From positions 7,404,001 to 7,468,000 of the forward strand of contig JBAIAC010000059.1 in the NCBI GenBank assembly GCA_037349315.1: a stretch of 64,000 nt of DNA, written 5' to 3'. Every line of letters begins with the position of its first letter. Position 1 is the stretch's first letter. Positions 34,680-44,224 of this stretch are shown here, piece after piece. Under the pieces are notes generated by a model. That model had not been told where the DNA came from. It saw only the letters and a program-made list of their open reading frames with translations, and did not search any database. This DNA comes from Chelydra serpentina. Lineage: Eukaryota; Chordata; Testudines; Chelydridae. A program made the translations under genes and the position numbers.

Positions 34680-36770
34680 AGACTGAGGGGAAAAACAACT
34701 GAGGAGAGCTGGCAGTATTTCAAAGGGACACTATTAAGGGCCCAAAAGCAAACTATTCCGCTGGGTAGGAAAGATAGAAAATGTGGCAAAAGACCACCTT
34801 GGCTTAACCACGAGATCTTGCAAGATCTAAATAATAAAAAGGAGTCATATAAAAAATGGAAACTAGGACAAATTACAAAGGATGAATATAGGCAAACAAC
34901 ACGGGAATGCAGGGGCAAGATTAGAAAGGCAAAGGCTCAAACTAGCTACAGGAATAAAGGGAAACAAGAAAACTTTTTATCAATACATTAGAAGCAAGAG
35001 GAAGACCAAGGACAGGGTAGGCCCACTACTCAGTGAGGAGGGAGAAACAGTAACAGGAAACTTGGAAATGGCAGAGATGCTTAATGACTTCTTTGTTTCG
35101 GTCTTCACCGAGAAGTCTGAGGGAATGCCTAACATAGTGAATGCTAATGGGAAGGTGGAAGGTTTAGAAGATAAAATAAAAAAAGAACAAGTTAAAAATC
35201 ACTTAGATAAGTTAGATGCCTGCAAGTCACCAGGACCTAATGAAATGCATCCTAGAATACTCAAGGAGCTAATAGAGGAGGTATCTGAGCCTCTAGCTAT
35301 TATCTTTGGTAAATCATGGGAGACAGGAGAGATTCCAGAAGACTGGAAAAGGGCAAATATAGTGCCCATCTATAAAAAGGGAAATAAAAACAACCCAGGA
35401 AACTACAGACCAGTTAGTTTAACTTCTGTGCCAGGGAAAATAATGGAGCAAGTAATTAAGGAAATCATCTGCAAACACTTGGAAGGTGGTAAGGTGATAG
35501 GGAATAACCAGCATGGATTTGTAAAGAACAAATCATGTCAAACCAATCTGATAGCTTTCTTTGATAGGATAACGAGTCTTGTGGATAAGGGAGAAGCGGT
35601 GGATGTGGTATACCTAGACTTTAGTAAGGCATTTGATACGGTGTCGCAAGATATTCTTATCAATAAACTAAGGAAATACAACTTAGATGGGGCTACTATA
35701 AGGTGGGTGCGCAACTGGCTGGATAACCGTACTCAGAGAATAGTTATTAATGGTCCCCAATCCTGCTAGAAAGGTATAACGAGTGGGGTTCCGCAAAGGT
35801 CTGTTTTGGGACCGGCTCTGTTCAATATCTTCATCAACGACTTGGATATTGGCATAGAAAGTACGCTTATTAAGTTTGCAGATGATACCAAACTGGCGGG
35901 GATTGCAACTGCTTTGGAGGATAGGGTCATTCAAAATGATCTGGACAAATTGGAGAAATGGGCAGAGGTAAGCAGGATGAAGTTTAATAAGGAGAAATCC
36001 AAAGTGCTCCACTTAGGTAGGAACAATCAGTTTCACACATACAGAATGGGAGGAGACTGTCTAGGAAGGAGTACGGCAGAAAGGGATCTAGGGGTTATAG
36101 TGGACCACAAGCTAAATATGAGTCAACAGTGTGATGCTGTTGCAAAAAAAGCAAACTTGATTCTGGGCTGCATTAACAGGTGTGTTGTGAGCAAGACACG
36201 AGAAGTCATTCTTCCGCTCTACTCTGCGCTGGTTAGGCCTCAACTGGAGTATTGTGTCCAGTTCTGGGCACTGCATTTCAAGAAAGATGTGGAGAAATTG
36301 GAGCAGGTCCAGAGAAGAGCAACAAGAATGATTAAGGGTCTAGAGAAGATGACCTATGAAGGAAGGCTGAAGGAATTGGGTTTGTTTAGTTTGGAAAAGA
36401 GAAGACTGAGAGGGGACATGATAGCGGTCTTCAGGTATCTAAAAGGGTGTCATAAGGAGGAGGGAGAAAACTTGTTCATCTTAGCATCTGAGGATAGAAC
36501 AAGAAGCAATGGGCTTAAACTGCAGCAAGGGAGGTTTAGGTTGGACATTAGGAAAAAGTTCCTAATTGTCAGGATGGTTAAACACTGGAATAAACTGCCC
36601 AGGGAGGTTGTGGAATCTCCATCTCTGGAGATATTTAAGAGTAGGTTAGATAAGTCTATCAGGGATGGTCTAGACAGTAATTGGTCCTGCCATGAGGGCA
36701 GGGGGCTGGATTCGATGACCTCTCGAGGTCCCTTCCAGCCCTAGAATCTATTAATCTATGAATCTGTTGA
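34680..36770 (+). mobile_element. CR1 LINE, 5'-truncated, near-complete RT
   Basis: It runs from the EN-RT linker (ACAACTGAGGAGAGCTGG; translation contains LGLTT and [14 protein letters not shown]) through the whole reverse transcriptase to the CR1 tail (CTGGATTCGATGACCTCTCG). It ends in short TCTATTAATCTATGAATCT repeats at about 36768. The endonuclease and ORF1 are absent, so this is a 5'-truncated insertion. Its few disabling changes imply it is relatively young. Confidence 0.92.
34882..36744 (+). pseudogene. CR1 reverse transcriptase, broken by one amber codon and a probable frameshift
   Basis: Two open stretches (34882-35769 and 35806-36744) are in the same frame. A single TAG at 35767-35769 separates INGPQSC from KGITSGVPQ, at a place where CR1 proteins usually have a Trp codon. 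RT signatures are clear: [69 protein letters not shown] and the catalytic FADD at 35875-35886. The C-terminal part matches the CR1 at 4580. The Gly usual in PQGS is Arg here. Upstream, coding similarity to the linker switches frame around 34950-34965, pointing to an indel. It is non-functional as it stands. Confidence 0.9.
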
Positions 36771-37213
36771 ATTATATTTTTATTTGTTTGTTTCCTATCT
36801 TAAACTCCTGTTTAGTTATTGCTATTTAGTTTAGTATTTGCTATTTAGTCCTCACCTATCTTCCTGTGAGGTTTAATTAATATTGGCAAAGTGCTTTCAG
36901 ATTCTCAGAGAGATTCTGTGGAAATTTTAATTGTTTTGTTTTATTTTAGCCTTAATCATTGGGCCAGATTTATTCCTGGTGCAACTCTAAAGTTAATGGA
37001 GTTATAACAGCAGTGAATTTGGCATATTGTATTTAGTACCAAATAAAGCTGGGTACAAATATTTTGCTGACATTCTCTTTCACCTAAAACTGCAAATTTA
37101 GGTCAACTGAAATATTTTGTGAATTCATGTCAATTTAGGTTAATTGTTTTGGGAATTTTTTCCCCCCAGACATGTTGGACTTGTTCATTTCTGAAATGAA
37201 ATGTTTGGTTTTG
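36771..37213. other. Intergenic with palindromic MITE relic
   Basis: 36961-37022 (GGGCCAGATTTATTCCTGG ... AGCAGTGAATTTGGC) is a palindromic relic related to 56839-56911. The remainder is AT-rich and featureless. Confidence 0.4.
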
Positions 37214-37470
37214 GGGCTAGATTCACAAGGGGACTTAGGTGCCATTCACAAAATGGAGGAGTAGCTGCTGCTACCTCTTTATATCTAATAGCCCATTGGT
37301 TAGGGCACTCACCTGAAATGTAGGAGACCCAGCTTTGAATTCTTGCTTCAGGGCACAGATTCAAACCCAGGTCCCTCCTTTGCAGATGAGTGCCCTAACT
37401 ACTGGGCTAGAGAGTCACTCACTTGTTCTTTCTCTCACTTTCTTGCTCAATGAATATTTAGTTATCTATA

Positions 37471-37851
37471 TGTGACGGAGTAGAGAGCGAGATGGATCTG
37501 GCTGAGGCTGTAACATGAGCCAGGACGGGGGTGGGGAGGTGACACCTTTGGCTGGGAGAATGGACAGGCTAGAGGAGGGGCCCCGGGGGAGGGGAAGAGA
37601 GGCTGCTGAGGGGTTTGGCTTTTTGGTTTCAGTTTTAAGCTGGGTGGTGAAACGCAGGGAGCCCCATAGCTGGGGTCTAAGCTCCCTGCCCCCCAGAAGG
37701 CCCAGCGGAGGGGTCCGGGTCATACTTACAAGCTCTGTTTGGACTCGTTCCTGACAACCCTAATAAACCTTCTGTTCTACTGGCTGGCTGAGAGTCACAT
37801 TGAATCCCGGGAAGAGGGGTGCAGGACCTGACCCCCCCACACTCCGTGACA
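37471..37851 (+). repeat. 5' LTR of the Gmr1-like element
   Basis: Begins TGTGACGGAG and ends CTCCGTGACA, so the two ends are a short inverted repeat. AATAAA lies at 37762-37767. It should carry the promoter, but no convincing TATA box is seen. Confidence 0.95.
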
Positions 37852-37853
37852 AC

Positions 37854-37871
37854 TGGTGGCAGCGGTGGGAT
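37854..37871 (+). promoter_or_regulatory. Primer binding site, tRNA-Leu type
   Basis: TGGTGGCAGCGGTGGGAT starts 2 nt after the 5' LTR. It is complementary to the 3' end, CCA included, that I recall for vertebrate tRNA-Leu (AAG/TAG type). Priming by this tRNA is inferred. Confidence 0.75.
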
Positions 37872-38106
37872 CTTCTGCACCCCATGAACGGCACTTCCTG
37901 CAGTAAGTGACTAGAGAGCAGTACAACGAAGGGGGATTGACGGGGAGCAGGTTGCTGAAGAGGCAGAGAGAAGCGGTTTCGGGGGGCGGAGGAGTTACGC
38001 TTAACCCTGAGGGGTGTGACCAGTGAGAAGGGCTGGCACACTAGGGGTTCCCCCTGGAAGCCGTGGGGGCCAAGACCGCACAGGCCTGAGAGTGGCCAGC
38101 AGAAAG

Positions 38107-41100
38107 ATGTATGCTAAGCGCCGTAAGAACGACCTGGTGGAGCTGTGCAGGCAGAGGGGGCTGCGCGTTGGGAGGTCCACCAAAGACCAGCTGATTGCAC
38201 AGCTGGAGGAGAAGGATCGCTTGGACGACCCGATCCCTGCCCCTGGGGGAAGCCGCCCGACAGACGCAGCATGGGCCCCAGGGCCTGACCTGGCTGGGAA
38301 GGGTCAGACTGCTGCCGAGGACATCCCAAGACCCCTCTCACCTCTGCACAGGGGAGAGGTTGGGGAAAGCCCAGCAAATACCGAGGGCACCTTGACCCCG
38401 GCGGCCAGCAGGGGATCTTCCCGGCGGAGCTCCCCATCCCAGCAGTGGAGGCGGCTGGATTGGGAGAGGGAGATAAAACTGAAAGAGCTCGAGTTGAGAC
38501 AGCAGGAACTGAAGGAGGAGCGGGAAGAACGGGAAAAACAACGTCAGCACGAGGAGAAACAACGCCAGCGTGAGCTGGAGGAGAAGGAGAAACAACGCCA
38601 GCATGAGCTGGAGGAGAAGGAGAAACAACGCCAGCGTGAGCTGGAGGAGAAGGAGAAACAACGCCAGCATGAGGTGCAGGAGAAGGAGAAACAACGCCAG
38701 CATGAGCTGGAGCTGGCCAGACTGAGGAGCAGTGAGGCCCCGGCTGCGGTGAGTGAGGGGGAACCCAAGACTACAGGGAAGTTTGATCGTAACTTCCTGG
38801 CCCGGCGTAAGGAAGGGGAAGACATAGACAGCTTCCTGGCGGCCTTTGAGAATGCCTGCAGGTTGCACAAGGTTGACCCTGCAGACAAGATCCAGTATCT
38901 CACCCCCTTACTAGACCCTGCAAGCCTGGACGTGTACGGCCGAATGAAAGAGACGGAGACTGGGGACTATGAACTGTTCAAAAAGGCCCTGCTCTGCGAG
39001 CTCGGGCTGACTCCCGAGATGTACTGTCAAAGGTTCCGGGATCAGCGAAAAACCCCTGAGATCACGTACCTACAACTGGCCAACCGGATACATGGATACG
39101 CCTGCAAGTGGACCGCTGGGGCCCAAACTATGGAGGACCTGCTCGAATTATTCGTACTGGAACAACTGTATGAACTGTGCCCATCAGACCTGAAGGTATG
39201 GTTGATGGACAAAAATCCAGGGAGCCCGCAGCACGCAGGGCGGCTGGCCGACCAGTTCATGAACAGTCGGTCAAGGGGTGGCAGGGAGGAATCCCAAAGG
39301 AGCAGGCCCACCCTGAGGCAGCAAGAGAGTCACCACGGGACCCACCAAAGGGGAAATAGGGAGAACCCCCTCCCGAGGGGAACCTCCGACACCAGAACCA
39401 ACCGACCTGCTCGAGGGGACCAACGGGACATGAGCTGCTATCACTGTGGCCAGAGGGGCCACTTACGATCCCAATGCCCCAAGATCAGAGACAGACTGAG
39501 CAGACCAAACCCACACCGGGTTAACTGGGTAGGGACCCAGCCGGACGAGGGGCCGACAGCCCAGAAGAGGGGGGCTGGCAGCTTATCAACGGCTCCGGAG
39601 GGAGGAAGGCCCCAGACCAGCTCCTCGGGGGGGCTGGATGCCCCGGACTCAGGGTTCTCGGTTTATAGGGTGGCCGCGGGGCTGTCCCTTCGGAGAGAGT
39701 GCCTTGTTCCCCTGGAGATAGATGGGAGGAAGGTCACTGGATACTGGGATACGGGCGCGGAGGTGACGCTGGCCCGGCCCGAGGTGGTGGCCCCAGATCG
39801 GGTGGTACCCAACACCTACCTGACCCTAACAGGGGTGGGCGGGACCCCGTTCAAGGTACCTGTGGCGAGGGTACACCTGAAATGGGGGGCCAAGGAGGGC
39901 CCCAAGGACATTGGGGTGCACCAGCATTTGCCCACTGAGGTACTGATGGGGGGGGACCTAGAAGACTGGCCCAGTGAGTCCCGGGACACCCTGGTCGTGA
40001 CCCGTAGCCAAAGCCGGCAAGGGGCGCTACGCCCGGGCCTCGGAGAGGGTGCCTTGCACGGGGCGCAAGACCCGGGCCCAGTGGGGAGGGAGTACCCCAG
40101 GACCCGGCGCAGAGAGGCTGCGACCTCAGACACAGACAGCACGAGGGAACAGGTTCCCATTCCTTCTCCAGCGGCTGAGTTCCAGGCCGAGTTACAGAGA
40201 GATCCCTCCTTGCGGAAGCTCAGGGACCTGGCCGACCGCAGGGAGGTGCGGACCATGTGGAGAGGTTGCCAGGAGAGGTTCCTGTGGGAGAAGGGGTTCC
40301 TGTACCGGGAATGGGCTCCCCCCGGTGAGATGGAGACGTGGGGGATCAGGAGGCAGCTGGTGGTCCCCCAGAAGTATCGCCGCAAGCTACTGTACCTAGC
40401 CCACGACATCCCTCTCGCAGGGCACCAGGGAATCCGGCGCACCAGGCAGAGGCTGCTACAGAACTTTTACTGGCCTGGGGTCTTTACAACTGTCCATCAG
40501 TACTGCCAGTCCTGTGACCCCTGTCAGCGGGTGGGGAAGGCCCGGGACAAGCGGAAAGCGGCTTTGAGGCCTTTGCCCATCATAGAGGAGCCCTTCCAGA
40601 AGGTGGCCATGGACATAGTGGGGCCTCTCAGCAAGACAACCCGGTCAGGGAAGAAATACATTCTGGTGGTGGTAGATTTCGCCACCCGTTACCCCGAGGC
40701 GGTGCCCTTATCCTCCATTGAAGCAGACACCGTGGCGGATGCGCTGCTGACCATTTTCAGCCGAGTGGGGTTCCCCAAGGAAGTCCTGACAGACCAAGGG
40801 TCCAACTTCATGTCGGCCCTGCTCCGGTGCTTGTGGGAAAAATGTGGGGTCCGGCACAGCTGGGCCTCAGCATATCACCCCCAGTCCAATGGGCTGGTGG
40901 AGAGGTTCAATGGGACGCTAAAGATGATGCTGAAAACCTTTATGAACCAGCACCCGCAAGACTGGGACAAATACCTACCGCACCTGCTGTTCGCGTACAG
41001 GGAAGTGCCCCAGGAGTCTACTGGATTCTCGCCCTTCGAACTGTTATACGGCAGGAGGGTACGGGGGCCCCTAGACCTGATGAGAGACGAATGGGAGGGG

Positions 41101-43014
41101 GAGGCGGCCCCCGAGGGAGAGTCAGTGGTGGAGTATGTCCTGACCTTCCGAGAGAGACTTACTGAGCTCATGGGCCTGGCCAAGGGAAATCTGGCCAGAG
41201 CCCAGAGGAAGCAAAAGGTCTGGTATGACCGCACGGCGCGGGCCCGCGCCTACGCCACGGGGGATCAGGTGATGGTTCTCATTCCCGTGAGGAAAAACAA
41301 GCTGCAGGCCGCTTGGGAAGGCCCTTTCAAGGTTGTCAAGCAGCTAAATGAGGTAAATTATGTGGTGGAGCTGTCTAACCGGGCACACCACTGCCGGGTC
41401 TACCATGTCAATATGATGAAGCCATATTATGACAGGGGGAATGTGGTGCTGGCCGTGTGTGGACATTGGGAGGAGCAGGGAAGTGACCCTCTAGTAGATC
41501 TATTCCCTGAGACAGGAGCTGGCTCCTCCCAAGAAACGATCCCCCTCTCTGATCAGCTAACCCCTGCCCAGCAAGCTGAGATCAGAGGGGTGCTGCATCG
41601 GTACCAACAGCTGTTTTCCAACCAGCCGGGTCGCACTAATCTGACTGTTCACCGGGTGCAGACAGGAGCGCACCAACCTATAAGATGCTCCCCCTTCCGA
41701 GTCACAGGGAAGACAGCTCGGGACCTGGAAAGAGAGGTCAAGGACATGCTGGCTTTGGGGGTGATCCAGCCGTCGTCCAGCCCTTGGGCCTCGCCGGTGG
41801 TGCTGGTCCCCAAAAAGGATGGGTCGATCCGGTTCTGTGTGGACTATCGGAAGCTCAATGCCATCACTGTATCTGATGCCTACCCCATGCCCCGGCCGGA
41901 CGAGCTCCTAGACAAGCTGGGAGGGGCTCGGTACCTTACCACCATGGATCTTACAAAGGGCTACTGGCAAGTGCCACTGGATGCAGATGCCCGGCTGAAA
42001 TCTGCCTTCATTACCCCTCTGGGGCTCTACGAGTTCCTGACCCTGCCTTTCGGCCTCAAGGGAGCGCCAGCCACCTTCCAGCGCCTGGTGGATCAGCTAC
42101 TGAAGGGGATGGAGAGCTTCGCTGTGGCGTATATCGATGACATCTGTGTCTTTAGCCAGACCTGGGAGGACCATGTGTCCCAAGTTAAACAAGTGCTGGA
42201 CCGACTCCGGGAGGCTGGGCTGACCGTAAAAGCGGAGAAGTGCAAGGTGGGGATGGCTGAAGTGTCCTACCTGGGACACCGGGTGGGGAGCGGACACCTA
42301 AAACCAGAACCAGCCAAGGTGGAGGTGATCCGGGACTGGCCCGCTCCACAAACTAAGAAGCAGGTCCAGGCCTTTATTGGGATGGCGGGGTACTATCGAA
42401 GATTTGTGCCCCACTTTAGCGCCATAGACACTCCCATCACGGAGCTATGCAAGAAAGGGAAGCCAGACAAGGTGGTCTGGACCGAGGAGTGCCAGAGGGC
42501 TCTCTGTGCACTGAAGGAGGCTTTGATCCGGGGCCCGGTTCTGGCAAACCCAGACTTTGACAAGCCCTTTCTGGTGTTCACCGACGCCTCAGACATGGGA
42601 CTGGGGGCGGTGTTAATGCAGGAGGATGAAACGGGGCAGAGACACCCCATCGTGTATTTAAGCAAGAAGCTGCTACCCCGGGAGCAGAATTATGCGGCCA
42701 TCGAGAAGGAATGCCTGGCCATGGTGTGGGCCCTCAAGAAACTAGAGCCGTATCTATTCGGGCGACACTTCACCGTGTACACCGACCACTCGCCCCTGAC
42801 CTGGCTACACCAGATGAAAGGGGCCAACGCCAAGCTCCTGAGGTGGAGCCTGCTCCTGCAGGATTACGACATGGACGTGGTCCATGTGAAGGGAAGCGCC
42901 AACCTGATCGTGGATGCGTTGTCCCGGAGAGGGGGCCCTGAACTTCCCCAGGCCACTGGTCAGAGTGACCCCGCTCAGTTCAGTCTCGAAGGGGGGAGAG
43001 ATGTGACGGAGTAG
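38107..43014 (+). CDS. Gag-Pol polyprotein of Gmr1-like retrotransposon (1635 codons, intact)
   Basis: I chose the ATG at 38107 (A at -3); the open frame extends further 5' but has no earlier ATG before its GTG at 38023. Numbered from this Met: residues 4-38 resemble a SAP motif; 129-204 are a charged coiled coil with 12-residue repeats; about 225-390 are capsid, whose second half (306-384) is SCAN-like (LLELFVLEQL, LKVWLMDKNPGS); a CCHC knuckle is at C444, C447, H452, C457. Protease has DTGA from D548. Integrase follows: HHCC (H766, H773, C803, C806), D836-D896-E932 with 59 and 35 residue spacings, and a GPF module. Reverse transcriptase (D1281, YIDD 1342-1345) and RNase H (D1493) end the protein. 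Gag and pol are fused without a frameshift. The stop lies 13 bp inside the 3' LTR. Confidence 0.95.
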   Translation: MYAKRRKNDLVELCRQRGLRVGRSTKDQLIAQLEEKDRLDDPIPAPGGSRPTDAAWAPGPDLAGKGQTAAEDIPRPLSPLHRGEVGESPANTEGTLTPAASRGSSRRSSPSQQWRRLDWEREIKLKELELRQQELKEEREEREKQRQHEEKQRQRELEEKEKQRQHELEEKEKQRQRELEEKEKQRQHEVQEKEKQRQHELELARLRSSEAPAAVSEGEPKTTGKFDRNFLARRKEGEDIDSFLAAFENACRLHKVDPADKIQYLTPLLDPASLDVYGRMKETETGDYELFKKALLCELGLTPEMYCQRFRDQRKTPEITYLQLANRIHGYACKWTAGAQTMEDLLELFVLEQLYELCPSDLKVWLMDKNPGSPQHAGRLADQFMNSRSRGGREESQRSRPTLRQQESHHGTHQRGNRENPLPRGTSDTRTNRPARGDQRDMSCYHCGQRGHLRSQCPKIRDRLSRPNPHRVNWVGTQPDEGPTAQKRGAGSLSTAPEGGRPQTSSSGGLDAPDSGFSVYRVAAGLSLRRECLVPLEIDGRKVTGYWDTGAEVTLARPEVVAPDRVVPNTYLTLTGVGGTPFKVPVARVHLKWGAKEGPKDIGVHQHLPTEVLMGGDLEDWPSESRDTLVVTRSQSRQGALRPGLGEGALHGAQDPGPVGREYPRTRRREAATSDTDSTREQVPIPSPAAEFQAELQRDPSLRKLRDLADRREVRTMWRGCQERFLWEKGFLYREWAPPGEMETWGIRRQLVVPQKYRRKLLYLAHDIPLAGHQGIRRTRQRLLQNFYWPGVFTTVHQYCQSCDPCQRVGKARDKRKAALRPLPIIEEPFQKVAMDIVGPLSKTTRSGKKYILVVVDFATRYPEAVPLSSIEADTVADALLTIFSRVGFPKEVLTDQGSNFMSALLRCLWEKCGVRHSWASAYHPQSNGLVERFNGTLKMMLKTFMNQHPQDWDKYLPHLLFAYREVPQESTGFSPFELLYGRRVRGPLDLMRDEWEGEAAPEGESVVEYVLTFRERLTELMGLAKGNLARAQRKQKVWYDRTARARAYATGDQVMVLIPVRKNKLQAAWEGPFKVVKQLNEVNYVVELSNRAHHCRVYHVNMMKPYYDRGNVVLAVCGHWEEQGSDPLVDLFPETGAGSSQETIPLSDQLTPAQQAEIRGVLHRYQQLFSNQPGRTNLTVHRVQTGAHQPIRCSPFRVTGKTARDLEREVKDMLALGVIQPSSSPWASPVVLVPKKDGSIRFCVDYRKLNAITVSDAYPMPRPDELLDKLGGARYLTTMDLTKGYWQVPLDADARLKSAFITPLGLYEFLTLPFGLKGAPATFQRLVDQLLKGMESFAVAYIDDICVFSQTWEDHVSQVKQVLDRLREAGLTVKAEKCKVGMAEVSYLGHRVGSGHLKPEPAKVEVIRDWPAPQTKKQVQAFIGMAGYYRRFVPHFSAIDTPITELCKKGKPDKVVWTEECQRALCALKEALIRGPVLANPDFDKPFLVFTDASDMGLGAVLMQEDETGQRHPIVYLSKKLLPREQNYAAIEKECLAMVWALKKLEPYLFGRHFTVYTDHSPLTWLHQMKGANAKLLRWSLLLQDYDMDVVHVKGSANLIVDALSRRGGPELPQATGQSDPAQFSLEGGRDVTE
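38560..38715 (+). repeat. 36-bp in-frame tandem repeats in gag
   Basis: About four units encode ELEEKEKQRQHE-like dodecads, with CAGCATGAG and CAGCGTGAG alternating between units. The 36-bp period keeps the frame, so copy number can vary without breaking the polyprotein. Confidence 0.9.
42989..43001 (+). promoter_or_regulatory. Polypurine tract of the Gmr1-like element
   Basis: AAGGGGGGAGAGA directly precedes the 3' LTR (TGTGACGG from 43002) and lies inside the coding frame. It is the expected plus-strand primer site for reverse transcription. Confidence 0.85.
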
Positions 43015-43382
43015 AGAGCGAGATGGATCTGGCTGAGGCTGTAACATGAGCCAGGACGGGGGTGGGGAGGTGACACCTTTGGCTGGGAGAATGGACAGGC
43101 TAGAGGAGGGGCCCCGGGGGAGGGGAAGAGAGGCTGCTGAGGGGTTTGGCTTTTTGGTTTCAGTTTTAAGCTGGGTGGTGAAACGCAGGGAGCCCCATAG
43201 CTGGGGTCTAAGCTCCCTGCCCCCCAGAAGGCCCAGCGGAGGGGTCCGGGTCATACTTACAAGCTCTGTTTGGACTCGTTCCTGACAACCCTAATAAACC
43301 TTCTGTTCTACTGGCTGGCTGAGAGTCACATTGAATCCCGGGAAGAGGGGTGCAGGACCTGACCCCCCCACACTCCGTGACA
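43002..43382 (+). repeat. 3' LTR of the Gmr1-like element
   Basis: 381 bp, with no difference found by eye from the 5' LTR. It supplies the last codons (V, T, E) and the TAG stop of gag-pol. The poly(A) signal AATAAA is at 43293-43298. Confidence 0.95.
43293..43298 (+). terminator. Polyadenylation signal in 3' LTR
   Basis: AATAAA in the context CCCTAATAAACCTTC, 84 bp before the end of the LTR. It is probably used to end the retrotransposon transcript. Confidence 0.7.
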
Positions 43383-43587
43383 CTATACAAAATGGAACAG
43401 CAGGGAGTTCCACTCTGAACCCTACCCTGATGTGGGAGACCTGAGTTCATCTCTGCTCTGCAGCAAGGATTCAAACCTGGCTCTCCCACATCGTGAGTGA
43501 GTTCACTAACCACTCAGCTAGTGGGTAAAAGAAAGGTTCCTCCTCAGTTTTGTGAATGGCACCTAAGTCCCCTTGTGAAACAAGCCC

Positions 43588-44221
43588 TTTGTTTCTAAAT
43601 TTCCTTTGCTTTCATTTTTGAAAAGGTTAAAAATGCTCCAAATCTAAACAAAATGTTTCATTTCAGGTCAACATGAGGTGAATTTTCTTCTCGCTCTTCA
43701 ATGTATCTACAATTTGGTTTCAAGTTGATCCAATTTTGTTTAATTGCCAGCACCCCAAAAAAATCAGTTTATTTGCACAGCTCTCGAATCAAATCACATT
43801 GGCCCATTTCCCCTCACTGACCCTTTGTCAGAATATCCAAAGAATATATCGCCTACCTCAGCTGCATGCTAGAAACTGGCTTGCAAATAGACTGAATTTC
43901 TGTAACTCAAAACTATTAAGAAACTGGTTTACAATGTGCCTCTGCCCACTTAAAGGGAAAATGTCGCTGAGGTTAAATCCGGTGACATATGGAATGTGAA
44001 CTCCACTGTATTAAGTGAGCCATTTAGGGACTATGATTGGTATATGTCAGGAGAGTGTATATAAGAATTCTGACTGTCTGTACTATTGAAATAGTCTATT
44101 TAACCCCGAGCCTTGTTGAAACTGAAAGTATGATCCTTAATCCTGGTTTTAGGGTCCTCTCATTTGCTAGATGCTCAAAAGTGTTGTTTTGAGGTCCTTT
44201 ATCTCATTATATATTCTGATC
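43588..44221. other. Intergenic, no gene seen
   Basis: AT-rich sequence. A possible LTR-like promoter relic (GTGTATATAAGAATTCTGAC) lies near 44055. No frame is supported. Confidence 0.35.
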
Positions 44222-44224
44222 TAA

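Larger units (their letters stand above)
37471..43382 (+). mobile_element. Complete Gmr1-like Ty3/gypsy LTR retrotransposon
   Basis: The 5912-bp element has two 381-bp LTRs in which I find no differences by eye. It is flanked by a perfect CTATA duplication (37466-37470 and 43383-43387). A tRNA-Leu type primer site, a polypurine tract and one uninterrupted gag-pol frame are all present. The pol order is protease, integrase, reverse transcriptase, RNase H. That order, with gypsy-type domain sequences, defines the Gmr1 group of deuterostome Ty3/gypsy elements. There is no env-like frame. Identical LTRs and an unbroken frame mean a very recent insertion. Confidence 0.95.
37214..43587. mobile_element. 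Older MITE split by the Gmr1-like retrotransposon
   Basis: The left end (GGGCTAGATTCACAAGGGGA, GGTGCCATTCACAAAA) and the right end (TTTTGTGAATGGCACC, TTGTGAAACAAGCCC) form an inverted repeat of about 40 bp. The interior on both sides carries GGAGACCCAGCTTTGAATTC and GGAGACCTGAGTTCATCTC type sequence. TTTG occurs just outside both ends (37210-37213 and 43588-43591) and may be a target duplication. The MITE measures about 460 bp once the 5.9-kb retrotransposon is excluded. Confidence 0.7.

Noticed and set aside
38023..38106. A longer N-terminus for gag-pol
   Set aside because: The 28 extra codons start at GTG, which is not expected as a start here; the first ATG is at 38107 and begins the conserved-looking SAP-like part.
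38338..38903. Minus-strand Leu/Ser/Phe-rich frames opposite gag
   Set aside because: They are low-complexity antisense images of the Lys/Glu/Gln coiled-coil repeats.
36771..43587. An endogenous retrovirus with env
   Set aside because: The element is Ty3/gypsy (Gmr1 order), pol ends in the LTR and no envelope-like frame exists.
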